In this document: positions 50,442-64,000 of the stretch, piece by piece
How the letters are laid out: every line of letters starts with the position of its first letter
Numbering within the stretch: the first letter of the stretch is position 1
Source: an uncultured Gammaproteobacteria bacterium
GTDB taxonomy: Bacteria > Pseudomonadota > Gammaproteobacteria > Pseudomonadales > Azotimanducaceae
NCBI GenBank assembly: GCA_913050035.1
Contig: CAJXAC010000001.1
Span: forward strand, 34,975-98,974
Direction of reading: 5' to 3'
DNA: 64,000 nt
Position numbers and translations under genes: made by a program
Notes under the pieces: model-generated
Told to the model about the DNA's origin: nothing
What the model saw: the letters and a program-made list of their open reading frames with translations, nothing else
The model's database searches: none

Positions 50442-52372
50442 TTCCAGAGCTTGGGCTATACAGTTTGATTTTGGCGGGATGTCTGGCCCTCGCTACCAGT
50501 GGCGGTGGGTTATTGGCGGCTGGAAATCCTTTGCTGCAGCGTTGGGTGTTGTCGCTGACAGTAGGCCAGTGTCTATTCTGTGCCCTAGCCTTTGCTGCCT
50601 TGGTGTGGTCATTTGCCACTGATGATTTCAGTGTCGCCTATGTCGCTAATCACTCCAATTCTTTACTGCCTTGGTATTACAAAATCAGTGCGACCTGGGG
50701 CGGTCATGAAGGCTCGTTCTTGCTGTGGATTTTGATCATGAGCAGTTGGATGCTGGCCTTAGCCCTGCGCAGTCATAACTATCCGCCATCTCTGGCGACC
50801 CGCGTGTTGGCGGTACTGGCCTTGATGAATTTAGGCTTCATCTGCTTTGCTGTTTTCACCAGTAATCCGTTTTTGCGCTTGATACCCATGACTCCTGCGG
50901 ACGGCGCTGACCTTAACCCGCTGTTGCAAGACTTCGGGTTAATTGTGCACCCCCCATTACTCTATTGTGGGTATGTGGGGCTGGCGGTGCCGTTTGCCTT
51001 TGCTGTCGCCGCGCTCATAGAAGGGCGCGTCGATGCGACGTGGGCGCGTTGGTGTAAGACTTGGACCAACATGGCTTGGGCGTTCCTTACACTAGGAATT
51101 ACTTTAGGCAGTTGGTGGGCTTACTACGAACTGGGTTGGGGCGGTTGGTGGTTTTGGGATCCGGTGGAGAACGCTTCCTTCATGCCATGGCTGGCCGCCA
51201 CTGCGCTGGTGCATTCGCTGGCTGTTACGGACAAGCGCGGAGCTTTCAAGAGTTGGACACTATTGTTGGCGATTGCTGGGTTTTCGTTGTCTCTATTGGG
51301 GGCCTTCATAGTGCGGTCTGGGGTCCTAACCTCGGTTCATTCGTTCGCGGTAGATCCAGAGCGTGGCTTATTTATTTTGCTATTTCTGTTATTGGTGGTC
51401 GGTGGTTCGCTGACCTTGTACGCGTTTCGTGCGGGTCGGGGATTCATCCATGTGTCCTATGGCCTGCTCAGCCGCGAATTTTTCATGCTTATCAACAACG
51501 TGATATTAGTGGTGTCGCTAGCGGTGGTGTTATGGGGCACCCTAGCACCCATCGCCTACGAGGCGGCCACCGACGCGAAAATTTCTGTAGGGCCACCATT
51601 TTTTAACGTCTTTTACGTGCCCCTGGGTTGTGCACTGGCCGCGGTACTCGCGTTATTACCGGGAATTAACTGGAAGCGCACAGAACGAGCGCGGCTTCAG
51701 CCTATTCTGGTCGCTGGACTTTGGGGTCTATTGGTAGCGGTGTTGGTTTGGTTCATCCTTGATCCGGCGTCGCTGACGGTTGCCACTGCCGTGGGCCTTG
51801 GAGCTTGGATTTGGATTACTCATGGTGTGGATCTTTGGCGCAAGCGCAAAGCCCTGTCGCGAGCTTATATAGGCATGACCATGGCACACTTAGGGTTCGC
51901 GGCAACGATTATTGGCATTGCCATAACCGCTACCCAGTCAGTGGAGCGTGATGTGCGCATGTTGCCCCAAGATAGAATCGAACTGGCCGGTATGGAGGTG
52001 ACTTTCCTCGGGGTCAAGGCTGTGGACGGGCCGAATTATCGGGCGCAACAGGGTGTATTCCTGGTAAATAATGGCAGTGGTGGGTTTTCGTTGCGTCCGG
52101 AAAAGCGGCGTTATCTTTCAGGTGGCAATGTGATGACTGAAGCAGGTATTCATGCCGGATGGTTCGGTGATACCTACATCGCTCTGGGGGAACCATTAGA
52201 CGCATCCCAAGGCGCTTGGGCCGTGCGCTTGCATTACAAACCGCTGGTTCGATGGATCTGGCTGGGTGCAGTATTGATGGCCCTAGGCGGCATGCTGGCG
52301 ATTTTGGATAGACGTTACCGCGCATTGCGGGCACGGCAACTAAGTGCGGGTATGGCGGTCGCCGCATCATGA
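50438..52372 (+). CDS. ccmF: Cytochrome c haem lyase subunit CcmF
   Basis: This large polytopic protein joins haem to apocytochrome. The WWD domain is seen in [19 protein letters not shown] (about residues 228-246). Flanking His-containing segments include [14 protein letters not shown] and LLYCGYVG, with more conserved His near [10 protein letters not shown] and [13 protein letters not shown]. Fifteen membrane segments are plausible. Length 644 is standard. It overlaps ccmE and ccmG by four bases each. Confidence 0.96.
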   Translation: MIPELGLYSLILAGCLALATSGGGLLAAGNPLLQRWVLSLTVGQCLFCALAFAALVWSFATDDFSVAYVANHSNSLLPWYYKISATWGGHEGSFLLWILIMSSWMLALALRSHNYPPSLATRVLAVLALMNLGFICFAVFTSNPFLRLIPMTPADGADLNPLLQDFGLIVHPPLLYCGYVGLAVPFAFAVAALIEGRVDATWARWCKTWTNMAWAFLTLGITLGSWWAYYELGWGGWWFWDPVENASFMPWLAATALVHSLAVTDKRGAFKSWTLLLAIAGFSLSLLGAFIVRSGVLTSVHSFAVDPERGLFILLFLLLVVGGSLTLYAFRAGRGFIHVSYGLLSREFFMLINNVILVVSLAVVLWGTLAPIAYEAATDAKISVGPPFFNVFYVPLGCALAAVLALLPGINWKRTERARLQPILVAGLWGLLVAVLVWFILDPASLTVATAVGLGAWIWITHGVDLWRKRKALSRAYIGMTMAHLGFAATIIGIAITATQSVERDVRMLPQDRIELAGMEVTFLGVKAVDGPNYRAQQGVFLVNNGSGGFSLRPEKRRYLSGGNVMTEAGIHAGWFGDTYIALGEPLDASQGAWAVRLHYKPLVRWIWLGAVLMALGGMLAILDRRYRALRARQLSAGMAVAAS

Positions 52373-52932
52373 CCAGAGCGCAGTTATTTGTGCCGTTGAT
52401 CTTGTTCCTCGTGATCTGTGGCGTAGGTTATGTCGGATTCAGCTTGAATGATCGACATCAGTTGCCGTCGGCGCTACTGCATAAGCCTTTCCCAGAATTT
52501 CATGCCGCCTCGCTACTGGATACTGAACGGCGTATCAGTAAAAAAGACTTGTTGGGGCGGCCAACGCTAGTAAATGTATGGGCGACCTGGTGCCCGACCT
52601 GTAAGAGTGAGCATGACGAGTTGCTGCGTATAGCAGCGGGTACGGATGTACGGTTGGTCGGTGTCAACTACAAGGACGACTCGGTGCAGGCGCGCAATTG
52701 GTTGTCGCAGTTTGGTAATCCTTACGAGTTGGTTATTGTCGATGCTGATGGCGCCATAGGGGTTGAGTTGGGCGTATACGGTGCACCAGAAACGTTTTTG
52801 CTCGATCGGTCTGGCAAGGTAGTTTATAAGCGCGTCGGTGATGTGAATCCGCGTATCTGGCGCGATGAATTGCAGCCCCGATTTGCTGATCTGGGGGTTC
52901 GGGTTGATCCTGGGATGGTGGGTTGGCAATGA
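52369..52932 (+). CDS. ccmG: Thiol:disulfide interchange protein CcmG (DsbE)
   Basis: This membrane-anchored thioredoxin reduces the Cys pair of apocytochromes or of CcmH. An N-terminal segment (about 8-26) precedes a thioredoxin fold with W-A-T-W-C-P-T-C-K as the active site. G-V-Y-G-A-P-E-T-F contains the cis-Pro. The length of 187 residues is normal. It overlaps ccmF and ccmH by four bases. Confidence 0.95.
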   Translation: MTRAQLFVPLILFLVICGVGYVGFSLNDRHQLPSALLHKPFPEFHAASLLDTERRISKKDLLGRPTLVNVWATWCPTCKSEHDELLRIAAGTDVRLVGVNYKDDSVQARNWLSQFGNPYELVIVDADGAIGVELGVYGAPETFLLDRSGKVVYKRVGDVNPRIWRDELQPRFADLGVRVDPGMVGWQ

Positions 52933-53393
52933 GCAAGCTCATCGCGTTGATTATTCTGCTGAGCGGAATAATGGGCTTAACCCACGCAGCGTCGACTGTA
53001 GATGTGCTGGCCTTTGAATCTGAGCAGCAACAACGTCGATACAAGGCGCTGATCGATGAGTTCCGCTGTCCCAAGTGTCTTAATACTAACCTGTCAGGGA
53101 GTGATGCACCGATCGCACAGGATTTGCGCCGCAGTGTTTATCGGCTGGTGCGCGACGGCCACACAGATCAACACATACGGGATTTTCTCCAACAGCGCTA
53201 TGGCGACTTTGTTTTATACAAGCCGCCGTTTTCCGGGCGTACCGCGTTTATCTGGCTCATTCCTATTGGCTTGCTGCTGCTTGGTATGGCCGTTCTGTTC
53301 GCGTTGCAAAGTCGAGGCCGACGCCAACAGGCGGTGGCCTTGAGTGCGGCGGAGATTAAACGTCTTAATGAGTTGATCTCCAGCGATGATTAG
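52929..53393 (+). CDS. ccmH: Cytochrome c maturation protein CcmH
   Basis: This is a periplasmic-facing thiol protein that handles apocytochrome Cys. A cleavable signal (near THA-AS) is followed by [12 protein letters not shown], the family Cys pair. [16 protein letters not shown] and [11 protein letters not shown] follow, then a membrane segment near 100-120. At 154 residues it is the short form without the TPR part, which is encoded separately by ccmI. Confidence 0.95.
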   Translation: MSKLIALIILLSGIMGLTHAASTVDVLAFESEQQQRRYKALIDEFRCPKCLNTNLSGSDAPIAQDLRRSVYRLVRDGHTDQHIRDFLQQRYGDFVLYKPPFSGRTAFIWLIPIGLLLLGMAVLFALQSRGRRQQAVALSAAEIKRLNELISSDD

Positions 53394-54561
53394 TGGGCTG
53401 GGTTTTATCGCTCTGGCGTCGCTGGCTCTAGCTTTTATGGTGGTGCCGTTGTTGGCTGCAAGAACCAGCGATGCTGTAAATTGGCGTGCCATTGGCGCAC
53501 ATCGGCATTGGTACAAACAGCGCTTGCAAGAGTTGGATCAGGAGGTCGTTGATTCTGAAGCGCGCGAAGCTTTGCGGCAGGAACTAGCGGCGGTAGTGCT
53601 GGCGGAGGACGACCATGCGGCTGCGGGCCAAGATACCAAGATCAAGACAATTGCTCGCGGTTGGACCTTGCTTGCGAGCGGGGTGGCTTTAGTACTCAGC
53701 GCAGTGGTCTATTACAGTCAGGGTGATGCAGGCTCTTCACTGATCCAAGGCGCAGAAGTTGTTCTAACCCTTGATGAGAGCCAGCAAGGCGAAGAACTAC
53801 GGGCTTGGCAACAGCGCCTGCAAGACCGCGTTGCTAATGCCCCAGACGACGCCAAAAGCTGGTATCTACTGGGTCATACGCTATTGAAACTCGGTGATCT
53901 ACTAAACGCGGTACAGGCGTTTGCTACAACTGATACTTTGGTGGGCCAGGATGTTAGTGTCAAAACTTACTGGTTACAGGCGCGTCTGCTGGCGAACAAT
54001 GGCGTGTTGGATGAGGCCAGCGAAGCGATCGCCAACGACATACTTACACTCGAACCGAATAATGGGCCGGTGCTTGAATTGCTTTCGGTTGCCATGATGC
54101 AGCGTGGAGATTTGCCGCAAGCCATCAAATTTATGAACCGCGCACTCACGGCTTCGGTCAGCGTGGAGCGGCAAATTGGCTTAGCTGGGGCAATGCGTGT
54201 TTTACGCGGGCGTATGCAAAGCGATTCGCCTCATGTGGAAGTAACAATTTCGGCGCAGGAGCCGCCAGATTCTGATGCCACAATATTTGTCGTTGCGCGA
54301 CCGCCTGGCGGTGGCATGCCCTATGCTGCAGTGCGGCGTCCGGCGGCGATGCTACCGTTTACGGTGTTATTAGATGATCTGGTTAGTATGAGCGAACAGC
54401 GGGTGTTATCCGCTGCCGAGGAATTTGAAGTGATGGTTCGCTTGAGCCGCAGCGGCACCGCTCAAGCGCAATCGGATGATTGGGTATGGCGCTCCGGCAC
54501 TCTCACTGTGCAAGATTATAAAGCCGGCAAAAAACTGCAAGCTGCCCTTGAAGCAGGCTGA
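53386..54561 (+). CDS. ccmI: Cytochrome c maturation protein CcmI (TPR)
   Basis: This is an apocytochrome chaperone. Two membrane segments (about 3-24 and 90-108) enclose a cytoplasmic region that contains [12 protein letters not shown], typical of CcmI. A periplasmic TPR domain ([35 protein letters not shown]) and a beta-rich C-terminal domain follow ([15 protein letters not shown]), as in the long form of CcmH in other species. It overlaps ccmH by eight bases and closes the operon; 160 bases without a gene follow before smc. Confidence 0.93.
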   Translation: MISGLGFIALASLALAFMVVPLLAARTSDAVNWRAIGAHRHWYKQRLQELDQEVVDSEAREALRQELAAVVLAEDDHAAAGQDTKIKTIARGWTLLASGVALVLSAVVYYSQGDAGSSLIQGAEVVLTLDESQQGEELRAWQQRLQDRVANAPDDAKSWYLLGHTLLKLGDLLNAVQAFATTDTLVGQDVSVKTYWLQARLLANNGVLDEASEAIANDILTLEPNNGPVLELLSVAMMQRGDLPQAIKFMNRALTASVSVERQIGLAGAMRVLRGRMQSDSPHVEVTISAQEPPDSDATIFVVARPPGGGMPYAAVRRPAAMLPFTVLLDDLVSMSEQRVLSAAEEFEVMVRLSRSGTAQAQSDDWVWRSGTLTVQDYKAGKKLQAALEAG

Positions 54562-54721
54562 GTGCCGAGGGTTTTGCGATTGATGCAGATGACAAAACTA
54601 TTACCTAATAAGCTCGGATAGATTAGACTTCCGCAGGCAGAAAGAGGTGGATTTCGAGGGGTGATTTCGCTTTCAGTTTTGTCCAATCCCTCTTTGACGA
54701 CGAGCATTATTTAAGGAATCT

Positions 54722-57700
54722 ATGAGACTGAAGCAGATCAAATTAGCTGGTTTTAAGTCTTTCGTAGATGCAACGACCGTTACCCTACCGGGCAATCGCT
54801 GTGCGGTTGTCGGCCCAAATGGCTGCGGTAAATCTAATATCATTGATGCAGTACGCTGGGTCATGGGCGAGAGCTCGGCCAAACAACTGCGCGGTGAAAA
54901 CCTTACCGACGTAATTTTTAATGGCTCGACCACCCGTAAGCCCAATTCTGCGGCCAGCATCGAGCTCGTATTTGATAACTCAGACGGGCGCATCGGTGGT
55001 GAATTTTCTGCTTATGCAGACATTGCGATTCGCCGCGAGGTCAGTCGAGATGGTCAGTCTAATTACCTGTTGAACGGTAACCGTTGCCGACGTCGAGACA
55101 TTCAAGACATATTTCTCGGCACAGGATTTGGTCCGCGCAGTTATTCGATTATTGAGCAGGGCATGATTTCCCAGTTGGTCGAGGCGAAACCCGAAGAGCT
55201 TAGGGTGTATTTGGAGGAGGCGGCAGGGATCTCCAAGTATAAAGAGCGACGCCGGGAAACTGAAAATCGCATCAAGCATACGCGTGAAAACCTAGAACGG
55301 ATTAACGATATCCGTGAAGAGCTGGGGCGCCAACTGGACCGATTGCAACGCCAGGCACAAGCAGCTGAACGTTACCGAGAACTGAAGACCCAAGAATCTT
55401 TGCTGAGCGCGCAGTTTTTCGCTCTGCGCTACAACGGCTTTGCGGAAATTTTACAAACGACCCAGCAGCAGATTGGCGAGCTAGAGTTGGCGCTGGAAAA
55501 AACCTTAGCCCAGCAGCGTCATATGGATACCTCCATCGAGGAACAGCGTCAGGAAGGTGCAGATCAGTCAGAGCAGGCTAGCGAAATCCAGCAGCAGTTC
55601 TATCAGCTGGGTACAGAGATCGCCCGTATCGAGGAGACCCTGCAATTTAACCAACAACGCTCCCAGCAGTTGCAAGAAGATCTAACAAGCGCAGAACAGC
55701 GGCGCACGGAGACCCAGCAGCAGTTGAGCATGGACGAGCAACAGATCGCCGAAATGCAGCAGCAGTTGCAGGAACTCGAGCCAGGTTTGCAGCAAGCACA
55801 AGCTGCTGACTCGGAAGCCCAGCGAAATCTAGCGGAGCAAGATGCCCAGGCTCGTGCAGTACAGGAGCGTTGGGAGCAATTCTTGGCTGTCGCGGCGGAG
55901 AATCAGCGCGAAATTGAAGCTCAGGTCTCCCGTCTGGAATATTTACAGCAATTGGTGCAGCGCTTGCGCACGCTGCGCCAACGCAACGAAGAGGCGATGC
56001 TCCAAGCCCAAGAGCAGCCTCAAGAAGGCGGACCGCTTGTTGAGCAGTTGGCGCTGCAGATTACGGACTTGGAAAGCGCGGATCGTTCGCTTACTCAACG
56101 TATTGAAGAATGTATAGAAAAACTGGCGCTTGCACGGGAACAAGTGGGTGACCGCGAGCGGACTCTCGAGGCTGCGCGCAGTCAGGTTCAGGAGCTGCGG
56201 CACCAATTAGCTAGTTTGCAGGCAGCCCAGGACGCTGCCCTGGGTCAGGACGTTCAGGAAGCGGAATCTTGGATAGAGTCCCAAGGACTGAGCCAGGCCC
56301 AACGGGTGGGTCAGCATTTGGCGGTGGTGCCCGGCTGGGAGCGAGCGATTGAGGCGGTTTTAGGGCGCTTTCTGCAAGCGATTCAGGTTGATAGTCTCGA
56401 AGACTATGCTGATTCGTTAGTAAATTTAGTAGAAGGTGATGTGGCGCTGGTGGAATACCGCGACAATCTTGATCAAAAGTCGCCGCGAAACGGTGAATTT
56501 GATCTGCCGACAGCAGCCTCGCTGGTACGTTCAGAAGCGGTCGCTGCCGGCTCGTTACTCTATGGAGTCTATGCTGCGCAAACGGTCGATGTAGCTCTTG
56601 CTAATCGTCATACGCTGAGTTCAGGCCAAAGCATTATCACCCGCGAAGGACTATGGGTAGGCAGTGACTGGATGCGGGTTTTGCATGCAGGTGACCAGAC
56701 ACAAGGCATCATTGAGCGAGGCCAAGCAATTGAGCAACTGGTGCTCAGGGTAGAGGAAGCTGAACAAGAATTGGCATTACTGCAGCAGGGGCTGCAAGAA
56801 CAGCGTGGCGAAATCGAACAACTGGAGACCCAGCGTGAAACGTTACAGCGCGAGTCCAATAGTTTGACCCAGAATTTGAGCGAGCGTCGCACTGACCATG
56901 GAGTGCGCCAGGTTAAATTGGAAGAGGCTGCAGCCCGTAAGGCGCAATTGCAGCGGGATACAGAACAGCTGAATGAACAGATTAGTGAGGAGCAGGGGCG
57001 TTTAGAAAAGACTCAGCAACGTTTACAAGAAGTCCAAGCCATCGCCGAAGAGCACGATGGTCAGCGAGGGGCATTGGCCACTGAGCGAGATGATATAAAT
57101 GCCCAAGTGCAGCAGTGTCGCGAGTCTGCAGGACAAAGTCGCGACCAATTGCACGATCTCAATGTGCGTTATCAAGCGGTACAGTCGCAACTCAAGGTCA
57201 GTCTCACAGCACGTGAGCGGTTAATCAGTCAGCAGCAGGATTTACAGAAGCAACTTGAACATGTGCGTCAGAGTATTGTCCAGACGCAGCAGCCGCAGCC
57301 GCAGTTGCAGCAACAATTGTCAGATAAGCTGGCAGCGCGGGTAGAGGTTGAGGCCAAGTTAAAAGTTGTCCGCGAAGCCCTCGCCAGCATTGAGGAGGGG
57401 ATTCAGAACCAGCAAGCTAAACGCGAGGACATTGCAGCTCAGGTTGAACAAGTGCGCGGTGACTTGGAACAGGCGCGGGTAGAGCGTCAGGGCATTGCGG
57501 TGCAGGAAGCCAACGTATTGGAGCAGTTTCAAGGCACGGGGCATGATTTGGCAGAGGTTCAGGCAGCGCTACCAGAAGAGGCCAGTGAGGGCGCTTGGGC
57601 AGATGAGTTGGAGCGTATGGGACGTCGTATCCAACGCTTGGGCGCGATCAACTTAGCGGCTATCGAAGAATATGATCAAGAATCGGAGCGCAAACAGTAT

Positions 57701-58252
57701 CTGGATGCCCAGGCGGAAGATCTAGAACTTGCTATGCAAACCTTGTTGGATGCGATAGCGAAGATCGATCGGGAAACTCGCAGTCGTTTTAAAGATACCT
57801 TTGATGCGGTAAATACGAAGCTGTCTGAGCTGTTTCCCAAGGTATTTGGTGGCGGCCATGCATATTTAGAACTCACTGGTGACGATATGCTCGACACAGG
57901 AGTTTCGCTCATGGCACAACCGCCCGGAAAGCGAAATGCCAGCGTACATTTGCTGTCAGGTGGAGAAAAAGCCATGACCGCAGTAGCGCTGATTTTTTCG
58001 ATATTTCACCTCAATCCGAGTCCAGTGTGCCTTCTGGACGAGGTGGATGCGCCGTTGGATGACATCAATGTCACGCGCTTCGCAGGGTTGATTAAAGAGA
58101 TGTCAGAAAATGTGCAGTTCTTGGTGATTACACACAATAAAATTACCATGGAGATGGCGGATTATTTGATGGGTGTAACAATGCAAGAGGCTGGGGTGTC
58201 GAGATTGGTCTCTGTAGATGTGGAGGCCGCCGCAGCACTGGCTATCTTGTAG
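54722..58252 (+). CDS. smc: Chromosome segregation protein SMC, 1176 aa
   Basis: This ATPase extrudes DNA loops and compacts the chromosome. The Walker A motif G-P-N-G-C-G-K-S-N lies near residues 32-40 and Q-loop sequence follows. Two long coiled coils (about 165-500 and 680-1020, rich in Gln, Glu and Ala) surround a hinge domain near 510-650 ([21 protein letters not shown]). The C-lobe has the signature [10 protein letters not shown] and Walker [16 protein letters not shown] true SMC, not MukB. scpA and scpB are not in the window. smc-zipA-ligA is the order found in pseudomonads and relatives. Confidence 0.97.
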   Translation: MRLKQIKLAGFKSFVDATTVTLPGNRCAVVGPNGCGKSNIIDAVRWVMGESSAKQLRGENLTDVIFNGSTTRKPNSAASIELVFDNSDGRIGGEFSAYADIAIRREVSRDGQSNYLLNGNRCRRRDIQDIFLGTGFGPRSYSIIEQGMISQLVEAKPEELRVYLEEAAGISKYKERRRETENRIKHTRENLERINDIREELGRQLDRLQRQAQAAERYRELKTQESLLSAQFFALRYNGFAEILQTTQQQIGELELALEKTLAQQRHMDTSIEEQRQEGADQSEQASEIQQQFYQLGTEIARIEETLQFNQQRSQQLQEDLTSAEQRRTETQQQLSMDEQQIAEMQQQLQELEPGLQQAQAADSEAQRNLAEQDAQARAVQERWEQFLAVAAENQREIEAQVSRLEYLQQLVQRLRTLRQRNEEAMLQAQEQPQEGGPLVEQLALQITDLESADRSLTQRIEECIEKLALAREQVGDRERTLEAARSQVQELRHQLASLQAAQDAALGQDVQEAESWIESQGLSQAQRVGQHLAVVPGWERAIEAVLGRFLQAIQVDSLEDYADSLVNLVEGDVALVEYRDNLDQKSPRNGEFDLPTAASLVRSEAVAAGSLLYGVYAAQTVDVALANRHTLSSGQSIITREGLWVGSDWMRVLHAGDQTQGIIERGQAIEQLVLRVEEAEQELALLQQGLQEQRGEIEQLETQRETLQRESNSLTQNLSERRTDHGVRQVKLEEAAARKAQLQRDTEQLNEQISEEQGRLEKTQQRLQEVQAIAEEHDGQRGALATERDDINAQVQQCRESAGQSRDQLHDLNVRYQAVQSQLKVSLTARERLISQQQDLQKQLEHVRQSIVQTQQPQPQLQQQLSDKLAARVEVEAKLKVVREALASIEEGIQNQQAKREDIAAQVEQVRGDLEQARVERQGIAVQEANVLEQFQGTGHDLAEVQAALPEEASEGAWADELERMGRRIQRLGAINLAAIEEYDQESERKQYLDAQAEDLELAMQTLLDAIAKIDRETRSRFKDTFDAVNTKLSELFPKVFGGGHAYLELTGDDMLDTGVSLMAQPPGKRNASVHLLSGGEKAMTAVALIFSIFHLNPSPVCLLDEVDAPLDDINVTRFAGLIKEMSENVQFLVITHNKITMEMADYLMGVTMQEAGVSRLVSVDVEAAAALAIL

Positions 58253-58373
58253 CGTGCGCAGAAAGAGATTAGGCGTATTGGAATGAACGGCCTTATCATG
58301 ACTAACTGTTTCGCTATATGCACAACTCGATGTGTTGCTTTGCCGGGGATATACGGTAAAGGAGGGTCATAAG

Positions 58374-61865
<3,492 letters not shown>

Positions 61866-61871
61866 CTGATT

Positions 61872-62657
61872 TTAAAGCTGAAATAGTTTGGGAGGGTTAG
61901 GTTTGAGGTCGTCGAGTCCTGCCAACGTTGCGGTCAGCCATTGGATGTAGGAATCGTTCGCACAGAGTAAGTCTCTGACGTTTTTGTCATCATCCTCTGC
62001 CCTAAAGGCCCGGCGGAATAAAGGCGAATAATAGAGCGGCTCACCTATGTAAGCTGGGCATTCGTCCAGTGCTTTTCTCAATTCATTAAATTCGGCGCGG
62101 CTATCTACCAGATTAGGCAGGATAATTACGAGTGGCGCCTTGTGTTGGTAGTCGCTTCGTTGACGTAAGAATAACTGTTGCAAAGACGTCAGATATTTTT
62201 GTGTCGCAAAAATATCTGCATCGCTAACGGATGTTGGAACGAATATAACGTCGCAATGTAGCAGAAAGGAACTTCTTCCCGGCTCGTTACCGGCAGGGCT
62301 ATCGAAGACGATGTATTTAGGGTTGGTCCTGCCCGTCGCTACCGTCTCAATATGATTGATGATGTTGCCGTTATTCGGAGAACCGGAGGCTAAGAACAGG
62401 TTATCATCGTTCATGACGCGAAAGCGATGATTCGAAAATCTTTTCAAAGATTCGCTACTCGTTGCTTGGTTATCCAGGTCTATGAGCTCCACGTCCGCTG
62501 TTGGGTGACGCGTTGCAATACCCAGGCTCAACATCAAAGCAAGTGTGCTTTTGCCCACTCCGCCTTTGGCATTCGCGAAAATAGCTGTGTTGCAGTTTTT
62601 CCGCTTATCCTCGTTGGCTCTGCCGACAGTGTGTGCAGTCTGTGCGAGTTCAGTCAT
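61872..62657 (-). CDS. ParA-like ATPase (MinD/ParA superfamily), 261 aa
   Basis: A deviant Walker A, A-K-G-G-V-G-K-S-T, opens the fold near residue 30. E-L-I-D-L-D-N-Q is motif A' and Y-I-V-F-D-S-P-A-G-N is Walker B. These proteins dimerise with ATP and position DNA or protein cargo. The start ATG at 62657 has GGAG six bases upstream. No ParB gene or obvious parS repeat is seen. Two bactofilin genes lie upstream on the same strand, so the cargo may be a bactofilin structure rather than the chromosome. The stop codon is six bases from the convergent lytic transglycosylase gene. Confidence 0.87.
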   Translation of the reverse strand: MTELAQTAHTVGRANEDKRKNCNTAIFANAKGGVGKSTLALMLSLGIATRHPTADVELIDLDNQATSSESLKRFSNHRFRVMNDDNLFLASGSPNNGNIINHIETVATGRTNPKYIVFDSPAGNEPGRSSFLLHCDVIFVPTSVSDADIFATQKYLTSLQQLFLRQRSDYQHKAPLVIILPNLVDSRAEFNELRKALDECPAYIGEPLYYSPLFRRAFRAEDDDKNVRDLLCANDSYIQWLTATLAGLDDLKPNPPKLFQL

Positions 62658-62875
62658 CGATCTCTCCTGTGCCAATTTGTTCTATCTAACTTCCTTGGCT
62701 GCTGAACTTTCGACTCTAGCGGTCGTTATTTGTTCAGCGTTTGTAGACAAAATCGAGAGCCTATTACCGCCTTCAGCGGTTAGCTATCGTCTCTTGGTCG
62801 ATGTCCTTCCTGCCTTCCCCTATGACCCGAAAAAATTGAAAACCTCTATGCGTCTCGTAACCCATGTCTATTAGA

Positions 62876-63298
62876 TTAGTCGTCTGCCGATTCTTCGCCA
62901 TCCGTCGTCACAGATGAAGTGAATGCTTCGAGGCGATCCGATACGAAATTCGTCTCGGCTGTAGAGCCCCAATCGGTAGAAATCTCTCCCACGAGCTTTG
63001 CGCCTTCCATTGTCTCGATTGATCCGTATTGGATTTTACCTCTAATTCTGCCAGAGGAGCACACAGTTAATTTTCCAGTAAGGGTTAAGCTATCTTCAAC
63101 TGTACCCTCCACTTTAGCCGTCTCGCCGGAAATGTCGCCCTGCACCACGCCTCCAGGACCTACTATTAGGTGTTTGACAGCGACCTTACCCACGATTTTG
63201 CCATCTATACGTGCGGTGCCGTCGATAGCCAGGGAAGCCCCCTCCAAGTGCGTTGCGGTGCCGACGTAGAATTCATAATCTGAATCGGAATCGTTCAT
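62876..63298 (-). CDS. Bactofilin, 140 aa
   Basis: A polymer-forming cytoskeletal protein of the bactofilin family (DUF583). The central part is a right-handed beta-helix with short repeated turns such as L-A-I-D-G-T-A-R-I-D-G-K-I-V-G, V-V-Q-G-D-I-S-G-E and KIQYGSIETMEG. Both ends are acidic and disordered-looking (DSDSDYE; DGEESADD). Bactofilins form filaments or membrane-linked sheets that place cell-wall enzymes or chromosome-segregation proteins. AAAGGA precedes the start. 218 bases without a recognisable gene separate it from the ParA-like gene. Confidence 0.9.
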   Translation of the reverse strand: MNDSDSDYEFYVGTATHLEGASLAIDGTARIDGKIVGKVAVKHLIVGPGGVVQGDISGETAKVEGTVEDSLTLTGKLTVCSSGRIRGKIQYGSIETMEGAKLVGEISTDWGSTAETNFVSDRLEAFTSSVTTDGEESADD

Positions 63299-63346
63299 GT
63301 GTTTGTCCTTTCGCTAGTTTGCTTTCTGAATATCGAAGTGGGTCGA

Positions 63347-63748
63347 CTAACCGCTCTTCTGATATTGTTTGATGTTAGATATCTCATCACTGTCGGATTC
63401 TCCGATCGGTATGAGCTCCCCGGTGATTAGAGCCCCTGGGCTTACCTGCAATTGTTTGAAACGTAACACACCAGTGACTGTGGCGGTTGGCCCCACGGAT
63501 ACGCTGACAGAACCTACCACGGTCGCTTCCACGTGGCCAAAAATTTCTATTACTGGCGCGTTTATTTCTCCAACCAACTGACCACCCTCAACAACTTTTA
63601 CAACGCTATCGTCATCGCCGTTACAGTTCACGGTCCCATTGACTGAACCTGCAATCACAAGCTCCTTATTGAACACAAGATCGCCGCTCAAGGACGTGCC
63701 ATGTGCTACTAGGCTGGTCGACAAGGTTGGCTTCATTTTAGAGCGCAT
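63347..63748 (-). CDS. Bactofilin, 133 aa
   Basis: This second bactofilin has a different sequence. S-L-V-A-H-G-T-S-L-S-G-D-L is the usual entry. The beta-helix turns are V-I-A-G-S-V-N-G-T-V-N, GGQLVGEINAPVIEIFG and V-T-G-V-L-R-F-K-Q-L-Q-V, followed by PGALITGEL. The tail is acidic and then short (KQYQKSG). The N-terminal M-R-S-K-M-K resembles the membrane-targeting N-termini of some bactofilins. The start may be ATG at 63748 or 63736. The two bactofilin genes are 48 bases apart and should be co-transcribed, allowing mixed filaments. Confidence 0.9.
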   Translation of the reverse strand: MRSKMKPTLSTSLVAHGTSLSGDLVFNKELVIAGSVNGTVNCNGDDDSVVKVVEGGQLVGEINAPVIEIFGHVEATVVGSVSVSVGPTATVTGVLRFKQLQVSPGALITGELIPIGESDSDEISNIKQYQKSG

Positions 63749-63848
63749 ATCTTAAAGTTTATGTGTGCCCGAGGAGTTTACTAGAAGTTGGCTGGTGTTT
63801 GCCAAATTTGTGCGGCTGCTTTTTCAGGATCAATTATCAGTAGATTTA

Positions 63849-64000
63849 TCAATAACTTGCCCCCATTCCAGCCCTCACGTCATTGTTTATGCCATAGGAA
63901 GGAATGGGGTAGCGTAAGCCGTTTGCTGATAATGCCTCCAAGCCCTGAATCACCTTCGGTAAAAATGCGGGTGGAATGGCCATAAGCAACTCATCTTCCA
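63849..64000 (-). CDS. C-terminal fragment of an unidentified protein, cut by right edge
   Basis: On the minus strand a frame is open from the window edge to TGA at 63851-63849, giving about 50 residues (including AIPPAFLPKVIQGLEALSAN, R-Y-P-I-P-S-Y-G-I-N-N-D-V and a final G-A-S-Y). Composition is protein-like and it has the same orientation as the bactofilin and ParA genes, 100 bases upstream of the first bactofilin. I do not recognise the family. It may be the first visible gene of that operon. Confidence 0.5.
   Translation of the reverse strand, partial: EDELLMAIPPAFLPKVIQGLEALSANGLRYPIPSYGINNDVRAGMGASY

Noticed and set aside
51061..51606. 181-codon ORF in another frame of ccmF
   Set aside because: Overlaps the conserved WWD region of ccmF and has no ribosome site.

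Overview
The window reads as chromosomal DNA of a gammaproteobacterium, probably marine and aerobic. This rests on gene content, not on any search. Markers are the order smc-zipA-ligA, the divergent tesA / ybbA-ybbP pair, a complete ccmABCDEFGHI operon, ttcA, yheU, yaaA, bolA, trhO and lepB. Coding density is high. I saw no tRNA, rRNA, insertion sequence, phage gene or CRISPR array.

Left part (1-34.9 kb): accessory catabolic and transport genes. Two penicillin-acylase-family hydrolases (the first cut by the left edge) converge on an MFS carrier and a TAXI-type TRAP transporter. Next come a CPBP membrane protease, a type-B carboxylesterase, and a minus-strand pair made of an uncharacterised 347-residue protein and a UGSC-family selenoprotein with an in-frame TGA. 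A haloalkane-dehalogenase-like hydrolase diverges from that pair. An apparent operon of acyl-CoA dehydrogenase, GH3 glycosidase and NAD-dependent reductase follows. It meets a minus-strand operon of small membrane protein, fatty-acid-desaturase-type enzyme and carotenoid oxygenase. Then come a renalase-like flavoprotein, a GNAT enzyme, two monohaem cytochromes c and an octahaem-TPR lipoprotein. A gamma-glutamyltransferase-like enzyme, a second TAXI-TRAP system, a cupin-like protein, a cytochrome P450, and a solitary molybdopterin hydroxylase subunit with a small ThiS/MoaD-like protein complete this part.

Middle (34.9-54.6 kb): DUF2239, an MFS exporter, signal peptidase I, DUF1244, yaaA, bolA, trhO, tesA, a LolCDE/YbbAP-type ABC exporter, ttcA, yheU, a TonB-dependent receptor and the ccm operon. 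The ccm system would mature the cytochromes encoded at 22.8-25.7 kb.

Right part (54.7-64 kb): smc, zipA, ligA and a lytic-transglycosylase-like gene. A minus-strand cluster follows, with a ParA-like ATPase, two bactofilins and the C-terminus of an unidentified protein cut by the right edge.

The most notable observation is the UGSC gene at 10181-10708. Its codon 94 is TGA, followed by the family motif G-S-C, and a hairpin that fits a bacterial SECIS lies immediately downstream. An automatic annotation would split this gene in two. Other points are a perfect 9-bp dyad upstream of the dehalogenase, the ParA/double-bactofilin cluster, the octahaem-TPR cytochrome cluster, and the two TAXI-TRAP systems that each lie beside Ntn-hydrolase-type genes.
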